64,000 nucleotides of DNA, taken from assembly GCA_009733575.1 (NCBI GenBank), contig ML769465.1, forward strand, positions 56,919-120,918. Direction: 5' to 3'. Of the stretch, positions 36,390 through 48,487 are shown in pieces; within the stretch, counting starts at the first letter, position 1, and every line of letters starts with the position of its first letter. A program made the translations under genes and the position numbers. The notes under the pieces are model-generated. The model saw only the letters and a list, made by a program, of their open reading frames with translations. It did no database searches and was not told the origin of the DNA. Source of the stretch: Gymnopus androsaceus JB14 (Eukaryota; Basidiomycota; Agaricomycetes; Agaricales; Omphalotaceae).

Positions 36390-36779
36390 AAATCTTGTCA
36401 AATGGCTTCAACCACAGTCCCAACTGGACAAGCATCCCTCCACTCAACAACACTCTTGGTGCACTCTCATAGGCCAGTTTTGCGACAGTGTCAGACTATT
36501 TGTGTTTTATTTTTCTCTGGGTGTGTTGACGTCCACAGGCTATATGGTGTACTGTGTACAAACGTTCTTAATACCTGACTTCACAAGCCGTTCACAAAGT
36601 CGATAGTTGGCATGACATGCTTGTCCTGGCGTGTTGTGAGCATTAATCCTTTCTACTTACTGCATGTGTGAGTGTCCTAGTGGCGTTGAAACAGTACATC
36701 TTTGACAAGACTTAACACTTATTAAATGGACATTTAGGAGCTTGGATACAGGCATCAATGCCTCTACTCGCTGGAATAG
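36390..36779 (+). pseudogene. DUF6534-like gene, copy B (5' fragment)
   Basis: Starts ATGGCTTCAACCACAGTCCC like copy A and retains exon 1, intron 1, exon 2 (with indels) and part of intron 2. It is then cut at 36779, where the WD40 pseudogene of duplication copy 3 begins. The remaining exons are gone, so no functional product is possible. Confidence 0.8.
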
Positions 36780-37540
36780 ATCAAATGTATTCTTACATGT
36801 CATAGCTTGAGTGCTAACTCATGCAATGGGCTTGATTTTGATGATGTAAATTGTATTCATTCTCTCCTGACTATGGAAAAATCCTTTTAGGCTCAAATGA
36901 CAAGACAGTGGGCTTGTGGGATGCCGCTACGGGATAGGAACTTCATACACTTGCAGGGCATGCAAACGTTGCCATCTGCGTCGCATTTTCTCGTAGCAGT
37001 GCACAAATTGTCTCTGGCACATCTAACTCCGAGTCCACCATCTTAGTCTCCTCTAAGCGTCTCGTTATACACTGACGATCCATGCGGATGTGTGTATATA
37101 GATACATCCATGCGGATCGTCATTTGTATTCGAGTCTGCCTACCGGAGACTACCACCATCTGCGTGTGGGATATGGTAACAGGCCCAGGAATCTTATGTC
37201 CTTAGAGAACACCAAACGGAGTCTACTCTGTTGTATACTCCAGAGATGGCAAAAAATCGCTTCAGGCTCGAGTTGCAAGACTCTTCCGATCGCCTATGAA
37301 TATAGAAGCAAAAAAAAGTGCTTCTCATCCTTCTAGGCCATACAGGCTCAGTCTCCCCTGTTGCGTTCTCTCTGAGTGGCAGATAAATCGTCTCAGGCTC
37401 ACTAGACAAAAGAGAACTCTGGACATACAAGCTCGATTCGTTATACCATCAGAGACTTGAGTATCTTTCGAATGCAGTCTGAATGTGTCGTAACTTTCCA
37501 CTCTTCAATGTCTTAATACTCTCCAGAAGTTGATAACTAG
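36780..37540 (+). pseudogene. WD40-repeat pseudogene, copy 2
   Basis: Nearly identical to 17187-17930, with the same internal stops, foldback and frameshifts. The shared lesions show that the gene was dead before the duplication. Confidence 0.85.
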
Positions 37541-37782
37541 TGGCAGCATGATAATGACTGGACGGACTCCATGCAGCCCGAAAAAAAGCAATCGTAAAGA
37601 AAGCGCATGTATCAGAAATTGGCAAGTAGTAATAATAATACAAGATATATAAGTACAAACCAAAATCGAGAGAAAGGATAGTACAGTACTTATTCCAAGT
37701 ACCTACGCGCAGCCTCCGGCGCTCCACGTCCGTTCCTACAACCAACTGTCCACTGAAGCCCATCGTCATTGCTAGAGCGAAT

Positions 37783-39638
37783 ACCTACAGCACAAGCTGC
37801 ACATCTGCATTTACGCTTTTCATCCTGATCTTCCCCATCTCCTTATTCTTCTCGTCCCAATAAATCGTATCACTAAACATCGACGAATGCCCTGATGGAC
37901 TCGTCCCCGAGCCCAGCCTTCTCTTCCTCCCCAACCCCCGCTGGATCTTTCGTATGATCAAATTCAGTCTCCACCTTGCCGTTCGTTGTGGATAGGGAAT
38001 ATGACCCTTCGTACGTCGCTGGTAACACTGCTGTCATTGGTCCGTTGGTTGTGGATGCTGTTAGGGAAAGGGCGGAGTTTAGAGGCAAGAGAGGCATGAG
38101 GAGGCTAATGTAACCGTTGCTTGTCGAGGTGGATATCGTCGGCGAGTATGGCGAAGACGACGATGAAGACGACGAAGAAGCGGAAGAATTGTCGAAAGAC
38201 AATCCGGAATACGATGATGATGGCTCATGGACATTGATAACCGCCTCTATAAAACTGTTCGACGTTTTAATGCCGACTTTGCCCTCCTTGTCGCCGCTTT
38301 GAGGAGCCAAATCGATTGAAGCTTTGACTTTTGTGTTCGCGCCGTTAATCTCTAGCGAATGCGAGGTCGTAAAGTGGCCTTTAATTTGGGCGTTTGAAGT
38401 GTAGAGGGAAGCAGTGCGGGCTTTCAAAGACTATAGTAGATATATAAGTGAGTACAGGCTGCGAAGAGACATGAATGTGCATACACACTTGGATATCAAT
38501 TTCAGCATTGGAAGTATGTATCGTGGCGTTATCTGCAGTCAAGGACTGGGAATTCAGTAGTCAGCTATCCCGTTCGTTCTCATGCAAGACGCAAACTCAC
38601 CACAGCACTAATCAACCCGTTACCACCTTTCAATAACAACCTCCCAAACGTCACCAATTCATCCAACGACCTGCTAAAAACATGTTGAAAATTTGGGAGG
38701 TCTGTCTCGAATGCGTTGAGATGAGTGAGGGAGGGTCCCCGAGATTCGGGGAGTACGAGCGTCACGTCGTAGTGGATTTGCGGAATGAGGTAAGGAGAGG
38801 ACGACCAATGTCGTGGTGAAAACAAGCCAACGCCCATTTGCTTTCCTTTTCCTCCCTTCCTTTTAACCAAGCAGACAGTAGTTTGATCTAGCACATCTGA
38901 GTGATCGCCCTGCCTTGGGTCCACGTATATCATCTTGACATCGACTCTAGCAGTATCTGCGTCAGCTAGATTGGGAGAAGATTCGATGCGCATGGATCCT
39001 TTAGATATTTCACCGCGGGAGAGAAAGAAAAGGGTATCGGAGGAGAGGGGGAGGGAGAGGGATGTCTGAACGGAGCCATATGTGCTCGATAATAAGGAAT
39101 TCTCGGAAGAATCATCGAGAGGGAACTCGGGGGAGCTGAATGGCGAGCTCCAGCCATAAGTATTATTCTGCATCTCAGTGCCTCTAGTACACGAAATGAC
39201 GGCGATATCGCTGGGTATCGGAAATTTGTCGTACTACTTGATAGACGTTAAAAACAGATTAAACGCGAGATTTACAAGACTCACCCAACGCTTCTTTGAT
39301 TGATAGCTATGCACGCTAATAGAGAAAGTCCCAAAGAAAATCCCTAAGAGAACGTAGATGAGAACTGCTACAGCGAATGCTTTCCAGAATCGCTGGGCCG
39401 GTGAATCTCTTCTTGAACCATTTGCTTCCAAGTCTGTATTAGCCGCATGATTTGGCGGAAGTAATGGACTATATGGCCCGCTTGAATAGGCAGCAGAACT
39501 TCCTGCTGCATTATATGGCTGGTATTGTTGATGAGGGGGAGCGCCGTACGCTGGTGGAGATACAGGTTCAAGCAATGGAGATTGTAATGTGGCATTGCTT
39601 TTCGAAGGGGAAGGAGGTGTCTCGTCTGCAATGATCAT
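37783..39638 (-). pseudogene. DUF7330-like gene, copy 3 (one C-run frameshift)
   Basis: Same exon structure as the intact copy (39638-39285, 39233-38601, 38545-38489, 38430 onward) and nearly identical sequence. The C run near 37932-37938 has one extra C relative to copy 1. This shifts the frame after DPAG and ends the product at 37873, replacing the last 50 or so residues. Everything before it reads cleanly: N-terminal PPAYG tail, one transmembrane helix, TSN/TTNG beta repeats. It may be a functional gene with a homopolymer error, or a shortened variant. Confidence 0.65.
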
Positions 39639-42090
39639 TTTCGTGCAGGATGGAGGAAAGGATGGAGGAAAGGAAGGAACGTCCGCGCATTGTTTTCTTT
39701 CGAAGTTATTATAGGTGCTTTAGTCTAGGCACGAAAACCCATGTGCTGGAATGTTATCTTCATCACTGCGGGACGACTGCGCGGAGATGCCGAATGCTGA
39801 TTTTTATCACTGGATTGACTTTGACGATAAGATCGATTCTGTCCCAAGACTGTCAGCTGCATCCAAATAGTATATGTACCGTCATGGAGCGCTATTCAGC
39901 AGAGACAATTGCGAGACGCATGACATCAGTTTTCTTAGACTCCGATGACCATTGACCACGGATTAAATGAATTCTCTAGGAGATGCGATACCAGGGAACC
40001 ATCGTCAACATTCCGCGCTTTTTCTATCACAGATCTTGTAAAAAATCCGAAGGAGCGCACCGAAGCGCAAAGTCTAGCAGAAGTGGTCAAATTTCCAAGT
40101 GAGAACCGAGATGATGGAAGTGAGTCCTGCTCCTTTTTTACACAGTTTACGTGTTTGCTGTATTTCGCTGCCTAGAGACAACAAACGATGCGACTGAGTA
40201 GCTCTGTGTTCCTCAGGCTTGTCGAACGGTTGCTGTCATTGAAAGAATATATGGCATCGTCACTCGGCAATACTCATGGACCAAAGATTTCTTAAACTTC
40301 GAAGATCGCTAGGAATGAAATTCTAATGAATCGTAATCAAATCAAGTCCCACTCCAAGCTCAAGAAGCATCCAGCATTCCATCGCTGGAAATCAAGTCAC
40401 TTTGCTACGCAAAAGAGGAATACTGTGATTCCAATTCTGACTAGCCGTCGCCTTCGTATTCTCAAAGTTTTACTCGGGTTTTTTCCAAGAGACACTCCAT
40501 TTGTACTCGATGAATACTTCAGGCGAGTCTTGCTTCGAGTTGATGGCTTATCAATCGAATTCCTTCTAGAGATTGTCGAAAAAGAAAGTTACAATACAGC
40601 CGTGGATAAGTGGGCACGGCCACCACACTTACACCTATTTAAGTTTAGTAGTAGCCGCTACGTATTACGACTTTTTTTTGCGACAGGGAGATGGGCTTAT
40701 GTCTTTCTTTTGGGCATTGGGCAACACATTCGATGCAAACTCTTGGTTCCTTCAAGATGTAAGTGTCTCCCGAATTTATTCAATCTTTCTTGCTAGCGTG
40801 TAGTAGGCTGATCCATATGAATTCGCGGTCGAAGTTACAATGACGGGCAGTTCAGAAAGACGACCAAAACTCTAATTTAAGGTATATCGAGCAATGGTGC
40901 TGTGATGATAATCCTCGGAAACCCGCAATTCCGTACTACCTTCCTTCTCCGTTTTGGTCTGCGGACTTTGCCAGAATCCGTTCGTCATGATTTCCGTGGA
41001 GTAGTAATTCTAGATCGTACCACAAAAACCATGATAGCGAACAGATATTATTTTGGGTTGATTATATCATTTCAGGAGTACAGGAATATGAAATGGCGCA
41101 AGGGTATATGCGCCCTGATCAGCTCTGTGAGAGTTATGGTGCACATTGGGGACAGTGATATGTGGATGTTTTGTTTCAGAGGTCGTATCTCACACTTTCT
41201 GCTCCAAGTTCCATAAACGCGCTTCTGCCATAGGATCAATCTTTGGCTTCTTCTCGTAGATAGATCGCAGGGATACAACCCGAATATGGAATGTGCTCAG
41301 TCCAGCTGCAGCAGAACAGTGGAATCTTTTCCTTTCGACTTGGGGTACCGACGGGGCAGAAGCTGGTATATGCACTCCCAAGTCCCCGCAGTGGCTCTGT
41401 GAGAGCTGGCCCGAGTACGGATGGCCAGTGATATGATGGATGTTTTTGTTTCAACCCTGATGAAGGCATCTCATTCTGCTCCAAGTGCTACGAATACATT
41501 CTCTCCCCCACACCCCCTAACTGTGCTTCTACCCTGTTTACTTTGTATGTAACAAAAGTTCCCATGGTTTCTTTTGAAACGATTTTTGAGTTGATATGAT
41601 CTCAACAGCGAAATACGAAGGATAGAGTGGGAGTGGGAATGAAATCACATCCTATTTTCCGCGAATATACTTATCTCTGTGAACTTGGCGAACTTATAAG
41701 GTATCATTCAAGCGGAAAATATGGATGTATGCGCTCCCATAGTTCGAGGATACATCACAAGAGCCGAAATTCAATGTAGCTGACTCTTCGATGGCGCTTA
41801 TAACCATCCTGTCAATGATTGGATGTATAACCAAGATTGCCATGATCTGTTGAAGAAATGTGTAGTGTTAGAGAGGATTACACGCAACACGCAGTGTGAT
41901 CAAAAACATACATGATCAATCAGTGGATAGGAAAAATCGGTGGGATGACGCGTCCCAAACGCGTCAAAAAATGCGCAAACGGTCATTAAATGTGGGAAGA
42001 CGCTGACAAGTGATGATGAACTTCTGATATCTTCTTATTTCGTTCCTTTTTGCACTAGCACAACGGCATTCTCGCAAGATTCCGGAGCTT
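39639..42090. repeat. Copy 3 intergenic with repeat R
   Basis: Matches 20050-23290 without the 1.55-kb insertion, then diverges after about 41180. 41180-41520 still carries R-type sequence, and 41860-42000 resembles 24020-24500. No gene is recognised. It lacks the hAT MITE found at 24612. Confidence 0.6.
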
Positions 42091-42096
42091 TAATAG

Positions 42097-42140
42097 CTCG
42101 CCAATTTAATATAAGTATTGCGGATCGGAATGTAAGATGG
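42097..42140 (+). promoter_or_regulatory. Conserved upstream box of DUF6534 copy C
   Basis: Same AATATAAGTATT and GGATCGGAATGTAAGATGGC block as before copies A and D, ending 27 bp before the ATG. Confidence 0.6.
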
Positions 42141-42167
42141 CCAGTTATCGACATTGAATCTACCAAC

Positions 42168-44076
42168 ATGGCTTCAACCATCCCCACTGGAGTAGTCCTC
42201 CCTTCATTCAACAACACTCTTGGCGCATTCTTTATAGGCTCTAGCTTCGCGACAATGTTAAAATATTTCTGCTTTCTGTTTTCCTCAGTTTATTGACGTC
42301 TTTCACAGGCTATATGGCGTTACCTGTGTACAAACGTTCTTGTACCTCACTTCCCGTCGTTCACAGTTCGATACTTGGGCAATGAAATGCTTTGTCCTGG
42401 TCTTATTGTGAGCATTAATCCTTCAATAATTCACTGCATCGCTGAAGTGTTTCTAGTGTGCGTTCTACATCATTATTTTGACAAATTCTGGGACTGATTT
42501 GCGACTCTAGGCATTGGACACAGCGCAACAATGCGTCTATACTGCTGGGCTGTATAAATTTCTCATTACTGATTTCGCCAATCCCCTTGCGCTTAACACT
42601 GTAGGTCCAAACAGTGGTTTAAAGTAAGTGCTACATTCGCCTGAACCACAGTAGTATACAGCTGAATTTTTGGCCTCAAGGCTCATTGCTATGGTGAGCG
42701 TGCTTTGCAGCAACTCACGTCACAACTCATTGGGACTATGATCAAGGATGAGGGTCTTATCGGTGTATGTGAATCAGTATTGGAGCCTGCTAGCTGATTG
42801 AGGAGCCGTCCACTTTTTCAGTTTTGCGTTATTTTTTTCATCCAACTGTTAGTGACGCACATTTTCCTGCAATAAAAATACTGATTAAAATGTTCAGGTT
42901 CTTTTGTTTTCGCCTGTGGGTAATCAGTACTACAGCATACAGTAAACCCATTCGAATCGCATTGGTTACTCTTGCTGTAAGTGTAACTCTTGCATATCTT
43001 GATCAGTGAGGCTATTGATCGAACACTTAGCTCGCACTATCCGTTCTCAATTGTGGCAAGTCCTCTCGTCTTTGCTAATGGGTGGATATATGTACTTACA
43101 TATACTCCGATTTCACTAGGTGCATGGGGTGGTGTGTTCACTTACTATGTTTTGCGGTATAATTCCTCAGTGGTATACAGCAATCGCGATTCTGGGATAT
43201 CAAATGGGTGGTGTTGACAACAGTGGAAGCCCAGATCCAAGGTTTGATGTACGTGAGATCTTATCTTCGTAAACTTTGTTATTCATGCCATTTGACTTTT
43301 AAGGTGGCATGGAAAATGTCAACTGCAAGCGGGATAGCTTTCGATACAATTATTACTATAGCTCTCAGTGAGTACTTGTGCAGCTTCAACAGCAATCCCG
43401 ATCGAATGATTCAAAATGCATAGCCTCAAGCTTGTACCGCGCTCGTTCAGGGATCAAAAAGTTAGTCCAAGAAGTGGTACATTTCGGATTTGTTCATCAA
43501 CTTTTTTGTGAAGGTCCAACCATGTTATCAATTTAATCATTATCGCGACTGTGAACACAAATTTGATCACAACGTAAGTAAGAGAGCAGTGCTTATATTG
43601 CTTTGTATTTATGCCATGTAAAGACTCTTGTCCCTGGCCCAGTTAATCACTGTGAGCTTTCCATCTGCGGCAGATAGTTATGAAAAATTGACACTATCTA
43701 TCCTAGTTTCTGGCCCTGCCGTTTGCAGAATACTATGGCGGAATCGCATTTGTTCTCCCCAAGTCCTATATGAACTGTTTCCTTGCCATGTCCGTACAGA
43801 CCCCGTCATTACTGACTAAATCTAATTTCTTAACCAGGTTGAACTATCGGGATTATCTCCAAAAGAAGTTGGACAACAATAACACCACTAACTTGGTGAG
43901 CTTGGAAACAATGAGAGCTCGTCCAGGAAATGGTAGTCAACCTGATTCAGTAAGCGGACCTCTGTTTTCATGTATTTATTGCATTAACTGTTCATCAGTC
44001 CCCAAATACCACAAACTTTAGGGATGTTATTGAAGTGCATGTCGAAACAAAGCCCGCTGATATCATGGCTGTTTGA
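42168..44076 (+). CDS. DUF6534-like multi-pass membrane protein, copy C
   Basis: Exon 1 is 42168-42256 (MASTIPTGVVLPSFNNTLG) and exon 2 starts at 42309 (LYGVTCVQTFLYLTSRRSQF). Later exons read ALDTAQQCVYTAGLYKF, LITDFANPLALNTVGPNSGL, FFCFRLWVISTTAYSKPI, WYTAIAILGYQMGGVDNSG, VAWKMSTASGIAFDTIIT, SSLYRARSGIKKSNHVINL, IATVNTNLITTLLSLAQLI and LNYRDYLQKKLDNNNTTN, ending ADIMAV and stop. Splice sites are mostly GTRAGT...AG, and phases join across the exons I checked. Hydrophobic segments alternate with short loops, giving about seven helices, and the C-terminal tail is hydrophilic. Function unknown. One of two copies that look potentially intact. Confidence 0.7.
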
Positions 44077-44399
44077 AGACATGAGGCTCAAAGTTCTCCA
44101 ACGTCAATTTGACCTCGGAAAATATTTCGGAAAATATTCATGAGGCACTTGGATGGCTTAATTGTAATTTATAAGTATCCCATGTAAGATGAAAGATACT
44201 CTGCTATTCAGTTCAGTCATACATCTTATTGAACAAGTCCCCTTCCAATTCAACTTTTTTTCCGTTTGATTTTTGGTTATATTAAATTTTGCTAAAATTA
44301 TCAAATCTTTTCTAAATCTGCGCACCTATGGTCCTAATGGTACCACCAATAAAAGCAAAGGCAGCCACGATATTCACGACTGATGCGATACACCGCTTT

Positions 44400-44890
44400 G
44401 ACTTGCCTTTTTGGGCTGCCGAGTGATCAAGCTGGACAACTGGAACTGGAAGCAGCGCCTTGAGGTTGCGCTCTATGCGTCTCGTTCAGATTTTCCTGTC
44501 TCTGCCAGAGCAACTCCGCCCAAAGCGGATGCGGAGGAATATATTCTACCAGCGCACGAAGGACTTCCAGCCTACAACGGAAGCAATCGGAATTAGAATC
44601 CAAGCAACAGAGAGGCAAATGCTGAACTTCACCATTTCATCTTCTCCTTGTCTGCGTCTGCCAAGAACAATATATCCTCCATAGGGAACACCAGCCTAAA
44701 CAACCTCTTGACACCAAAGAGACCGATCATACTCATCATGATAACGACTAGCAGGGCTTCGCATACCACTCGCGTTTATGTGGATCCTGTTTATCCTCTA
44801 CAGTGATAGCGTTTCAGAGGTTGATTGTAGCCGTCACTCGCTTTGTTACATCGTTGAATGCGACAGATATTAGACCCAACGACATGCAGT
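44400..44890 (+). repeat. Y tail plus partial X module
   Basis: A diverged copy of the Y-X join: KQRLEVALYASRSDFPVSA-type coding-like sequence at 44430-44600, then a GGGAACACCAGCCTAAACA start of X at 44691, cut at about 44885. It shows Y-X lying directly downstream of a DUF6534-like gene, perhaps the ancestral order. Confidence 0.65.
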
Positions 44891-46560
44891 TGAACACAGA
44901 CACCAAGATTAGGAACATGAGATGAGTGAGAAAATACGAAGAAAACAAGGATAATCACTACTCACACTACAATCTCCTCCATTCTGCATCAACGTCCCTT
45001 TGAAATACGTCATCTTGTACCAGTTGACATGCCTCAATCCCTGATGGCATTCTTCCAGACTCTGCAGAAGCTCTTCTGGAGGAAAGCCAGGCAATGGCGG
45101 GAGCATATCTCCGCAGGATCATGTTGTTGAACAAGGCCAACAGTAACGATCCTCCGCTTCACTGCAGTCTCAATTGTAGCCATCTCAGCCGAGTTGTCTG
45201 TTATAGTGGTCAAGACAGACGCCGCGTCCTTGTCCACCTTGCAGTAAACATGATTTCGGAACCAAGCTGGTCCATGCCAATATCGTGGTCACGGTCAAGG
45301 TTGTGGTCAACGCTTAGGCGAACAATCCGTTGTCTGTCGGCACTTGTATGCGGCACAAGTCCCATATCGCCGTTAGCCTTGGGACTCCCACTTGGACTGG
45401 CATTCCCAAAGCTTCGTGGACAGAAAAGCCATCTCGTGCACGTTGTCACAGTTGATTCACGGTTCGGATACCATTGGGGTTTGAGAATGCAGTAGGGCTC
45501 CCACAAGGGGATAGAGGAGAAGGAGAACGCAAGACGGGACTGAGTTGGGAATGGGTGGCAGAGGAGAATGACAAGCTGGGCTGTTGGATCGCGTGAAACA
45601 AACTTCATGAGTGATGGGTGATGGTTGGAGGTGTTCATTAGCCGCTGCACGGTTGGGATTAGTGAGATTGTATTCTAAATGATGAACAAGTACTCACATT
45701 GTTTCAAGCTCTTGCTCCTAGGCACTGATATTGGACCTCGGAATGCTTGGTTGTAGCCATACGTATCAATGACTCATCCTGAGGGAGAGGTTCGTCTTTC
45801 AAGCTGGGCGAAGCAAAAGGTCAGAGCCGTGCTATGGTTGATTTTGATTGGTGTGTCTGTAAAAGGTAAGTAAAGAACAAAGCAGCGAGCAAGCTGACTT
45901 ACAACCAGGAAGCTCAAACTTGGGAATCAAATCAAACCTTCATCCTCAGTTCTAGTCCTAGGTTTGACGGGCAAAGGTGATTCTGGAAGCATGTTCACGT
46001 CCCTATCAATCTCTTCCTCCTCCGTCCGAGCCAGCTGCACACGTTCGAGGTGTGTTGAGTCGGCCTAGAGGCAATGAGGAAACTTGCTTCCGGTGAGTAG
46101 GAATTGAAGGTGGAGAAGTGGCTGGGGCATGAATAGGGAAAGAGGGTGTATGTGAGATGGGAGGTTCGACAAGAGTGTGGTTTTCGTGATGTTTCATAGC
46201 ACGCTCTGCGTGATGAGAGCGACCAAGAGGCATGCCGTCCTCCTCTAATTTTCTCGGTTTCGAGATCAGCAGGGAGTTAGTTGGAATGCTGTGAGAGCCA
46301 GCGAACATTTCATTGACCAAGCCCGAGATACTGCATCATGATCGAGCTCCATTGGCTCGCCAGCCTCTTGGTCTGAATCTCTTGGTCTGGATCTCTTGGG
46401 TTTGAGTCCTCATCTTCGTCATTACCATAGTCATCCTCAACGCCACTTTCAACCACTTCACCGCTGGTATCCGGATCTCTGGGATATTTGAGGAGTCACA
46501 GTTTGCGATGCTCAGGCTGAGCAAAGCGAAAGGGTGACGGTGGTCGGAGCCCGTACTGTG
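44890..46560 (-). CDS. Unrecognised multi-exon gene, frames broken
   Basis: Protein-like segments on the minus strand, 5' to 3': an acidic region (DPDTSGEVVESGVEDDYGN, DEDEDSNP) at about 46350-46470; NEMFAGSHSIPTNS followed by a His/Pro/Ser-rich stretch (46010-46320); EEEIDRDVNMLPESPLPVK (about 45985-46020); then RIVRLSVDHNLDRDHDIGMD and GSEIMFTAR (45240-45340), DKDAASVLTTITDNSAEM and KRRIVTVGLVQQ (45120-45235), and PLPGFPPEELLQSLEECHQG with YKMTYFKGTLMQNGGDC (44965-45105). The C-terminal half looks like one conserved domain that I cannot name. Moving between segments needs several frame changes not explained by introns. Acidic N terminus suggests a nuclear or regulatory protein (weak inference). 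Confidence 0.45.
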
Positions 46561-46569
46561 TTTCTTCTC

Positions 46570-48000
46570 TCCAAATCAGACGCTGATGGCCATTTACCAC
46601 GGATTCAGTGAGTTCTCTGGGAGATGCAGCACCAGGTTGCAGATGCTATTTGTCAACATTCGGCGCACTTTCCATAACAGGTCCTGTAAAAAATCCGAAG
46701 GAGTGGGCCAAAAGCGAAAAGTCTATTGGGACTGGTCAAATCAAGATGATGGAAGTTGAAAGGAGCGTGATTGCCTCCTATGCTTCTCCTATGGCAGACA
46801 ATTGTAGCTCTGCGTTCCGAAGGCTTTCGAACAGTCAGACCTCGTCACTGGCAATATTCATGGTCCTTGAACTTCGAAGATCGCGAGGAATGGAATTCTA
46901 ATATCAAATCAAGTCCTTCAAGCACCGCTGAAGATCAAGTCGCTTTGCTATGCAAACGAGGAATACTGTGATTCCAACTCTTACCCGTTGCCTTAGGGGT
47001 TAAGTTGTATTCTACTCGGGGTTTTTTCAAGAGATGAGTCTTCTAGGTCCACCTCAGATGGTTTTCAATCAAATTCTTTCTACAGAGAGATTGTCGACAA
47101 AGCAAGTTGCAATACAGTTGTGGATGCATCCACTCACAAGTGGGCACGGTCACCACACTTACAGCTAGCTACCTTCTAGTAGCAGCTGCTAAGTTTTACG
47201 AATTTTTTTGCGACAGGGAGATGTACAAATTTCTTTTGGGCAATACATTCGATGCAAACTCTTGGTTCCAATGAACTTCGAGGTGTGGGTCAATCCCGAA
47301 TTCTTATTTGATCGTTTCTTGCTAATGTGTAGTAGGCTGATCCTTTCCAGATTAATTTTTTTTGGAAAGCTACTACAGTGGTCAAAGTTACAATTTCAGG
47401 CAGTTCAGAAAGACGACTGAAACTCTGATTCAAAGTTCATCGAAGCAGTTGGTGCAGCTGTGATGATAATCCTCGGAAACCCGCAACTCTGTACTACCTT
47501 CCTTCTTCCGCTTGGTCTAGCAACTTAGCCCTAATCCGTTCGTCATGATCATTGGCATCCCGTTTTCTCTCAATGCTTTTTCGCTTGCTGTAGGGTAGTA
47601 ATTCCCGAAAAAGCTCAACTAGATCATGTGCCACAAAAAACCATGATAGCAAACTGTTGGGTTGATATGACTGGAGTACAGGCAGAATATGGAATGCGAA
47701 TGGAAACCCAAATGCAGTAGAAGATATACAGAGATATCTTTTCGCCTTTTGATTTGGGGCACAGATGTGGCAGAAGTACTCGGCGCGCTCCCAAGTCCCC
47801 AGCAGCATGTGAGAGTTTGTCCGAGTAGGGGTACACATTGGGCTTATATTATTCAGTTGATAATGGATGTTCTTGTTTCAAGCCTGATGGAGGTTGTATC
47901 TCTCACCTTCTGCTCCAAGTGCCATGAATGTGCTTCTGCTACAGGATCAATCTTAAGCTTCTACTTTCTCGTAGACAGAGATAGCACCAGGATAGCACTG
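46570..48000 (+). repeat. Repeat R, copy 4
   Basis: Resembles 40000-41180 and 22000-23290 but is clearly more diverged, and lacks the 1.55-kb insertion (continuous at 46665-46690). No stable frame. Confidence 0.6.
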
Positions 48001-48485
48001 GAAGAAGGAATCTAGGGAAAAGGACCGAATCCACTCTAACTGAATAAAGGGAAGAATGACGAGTTGAAGGTATAAACAGGCGATGACGAAGTATGAGTGA
48101 CAGAGCTCACTGTAGTATGTAACAAAAGGTGCGCGGTTAAATTTGGTTTTGATAATGAATTTCTCGAAGCGTTGATCTTTGAGTTTAGACTGAGTTCAGG
48201 ATATGATCTCGACAACGAAACGCAAGGAATGCAGAGTGACTAGGACTCGGAGATGTAGCTGACTTTCTGAAAAGAGGAGATCACAGAACAAAGTGATCTT
48301 TAGGGATTTCAGACATCAGATCAATTGATTGCCGTGGTCTCGAGGAATGATAGAAGCATTCTCATACAAAACTCATACAAAAAAAAAACAGAAAGGTAGC
48401 AGCTAAACAGGAGGATGAGCGGTCTATCTAACTGGGAAGACTTATTTAGGTTTGGTCAAGTCCTCATTGCCCTATACTTAGTATA
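48000..48485. other. No recognisable gene
   Basis: Sequence between repeat R and the inverted-repeat element. The part at 48400-48480 resembles 23885-23965 in copy 1. Nothing else was seen. Confidence 0.4.
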
Positions 48486-48487
48486 CA

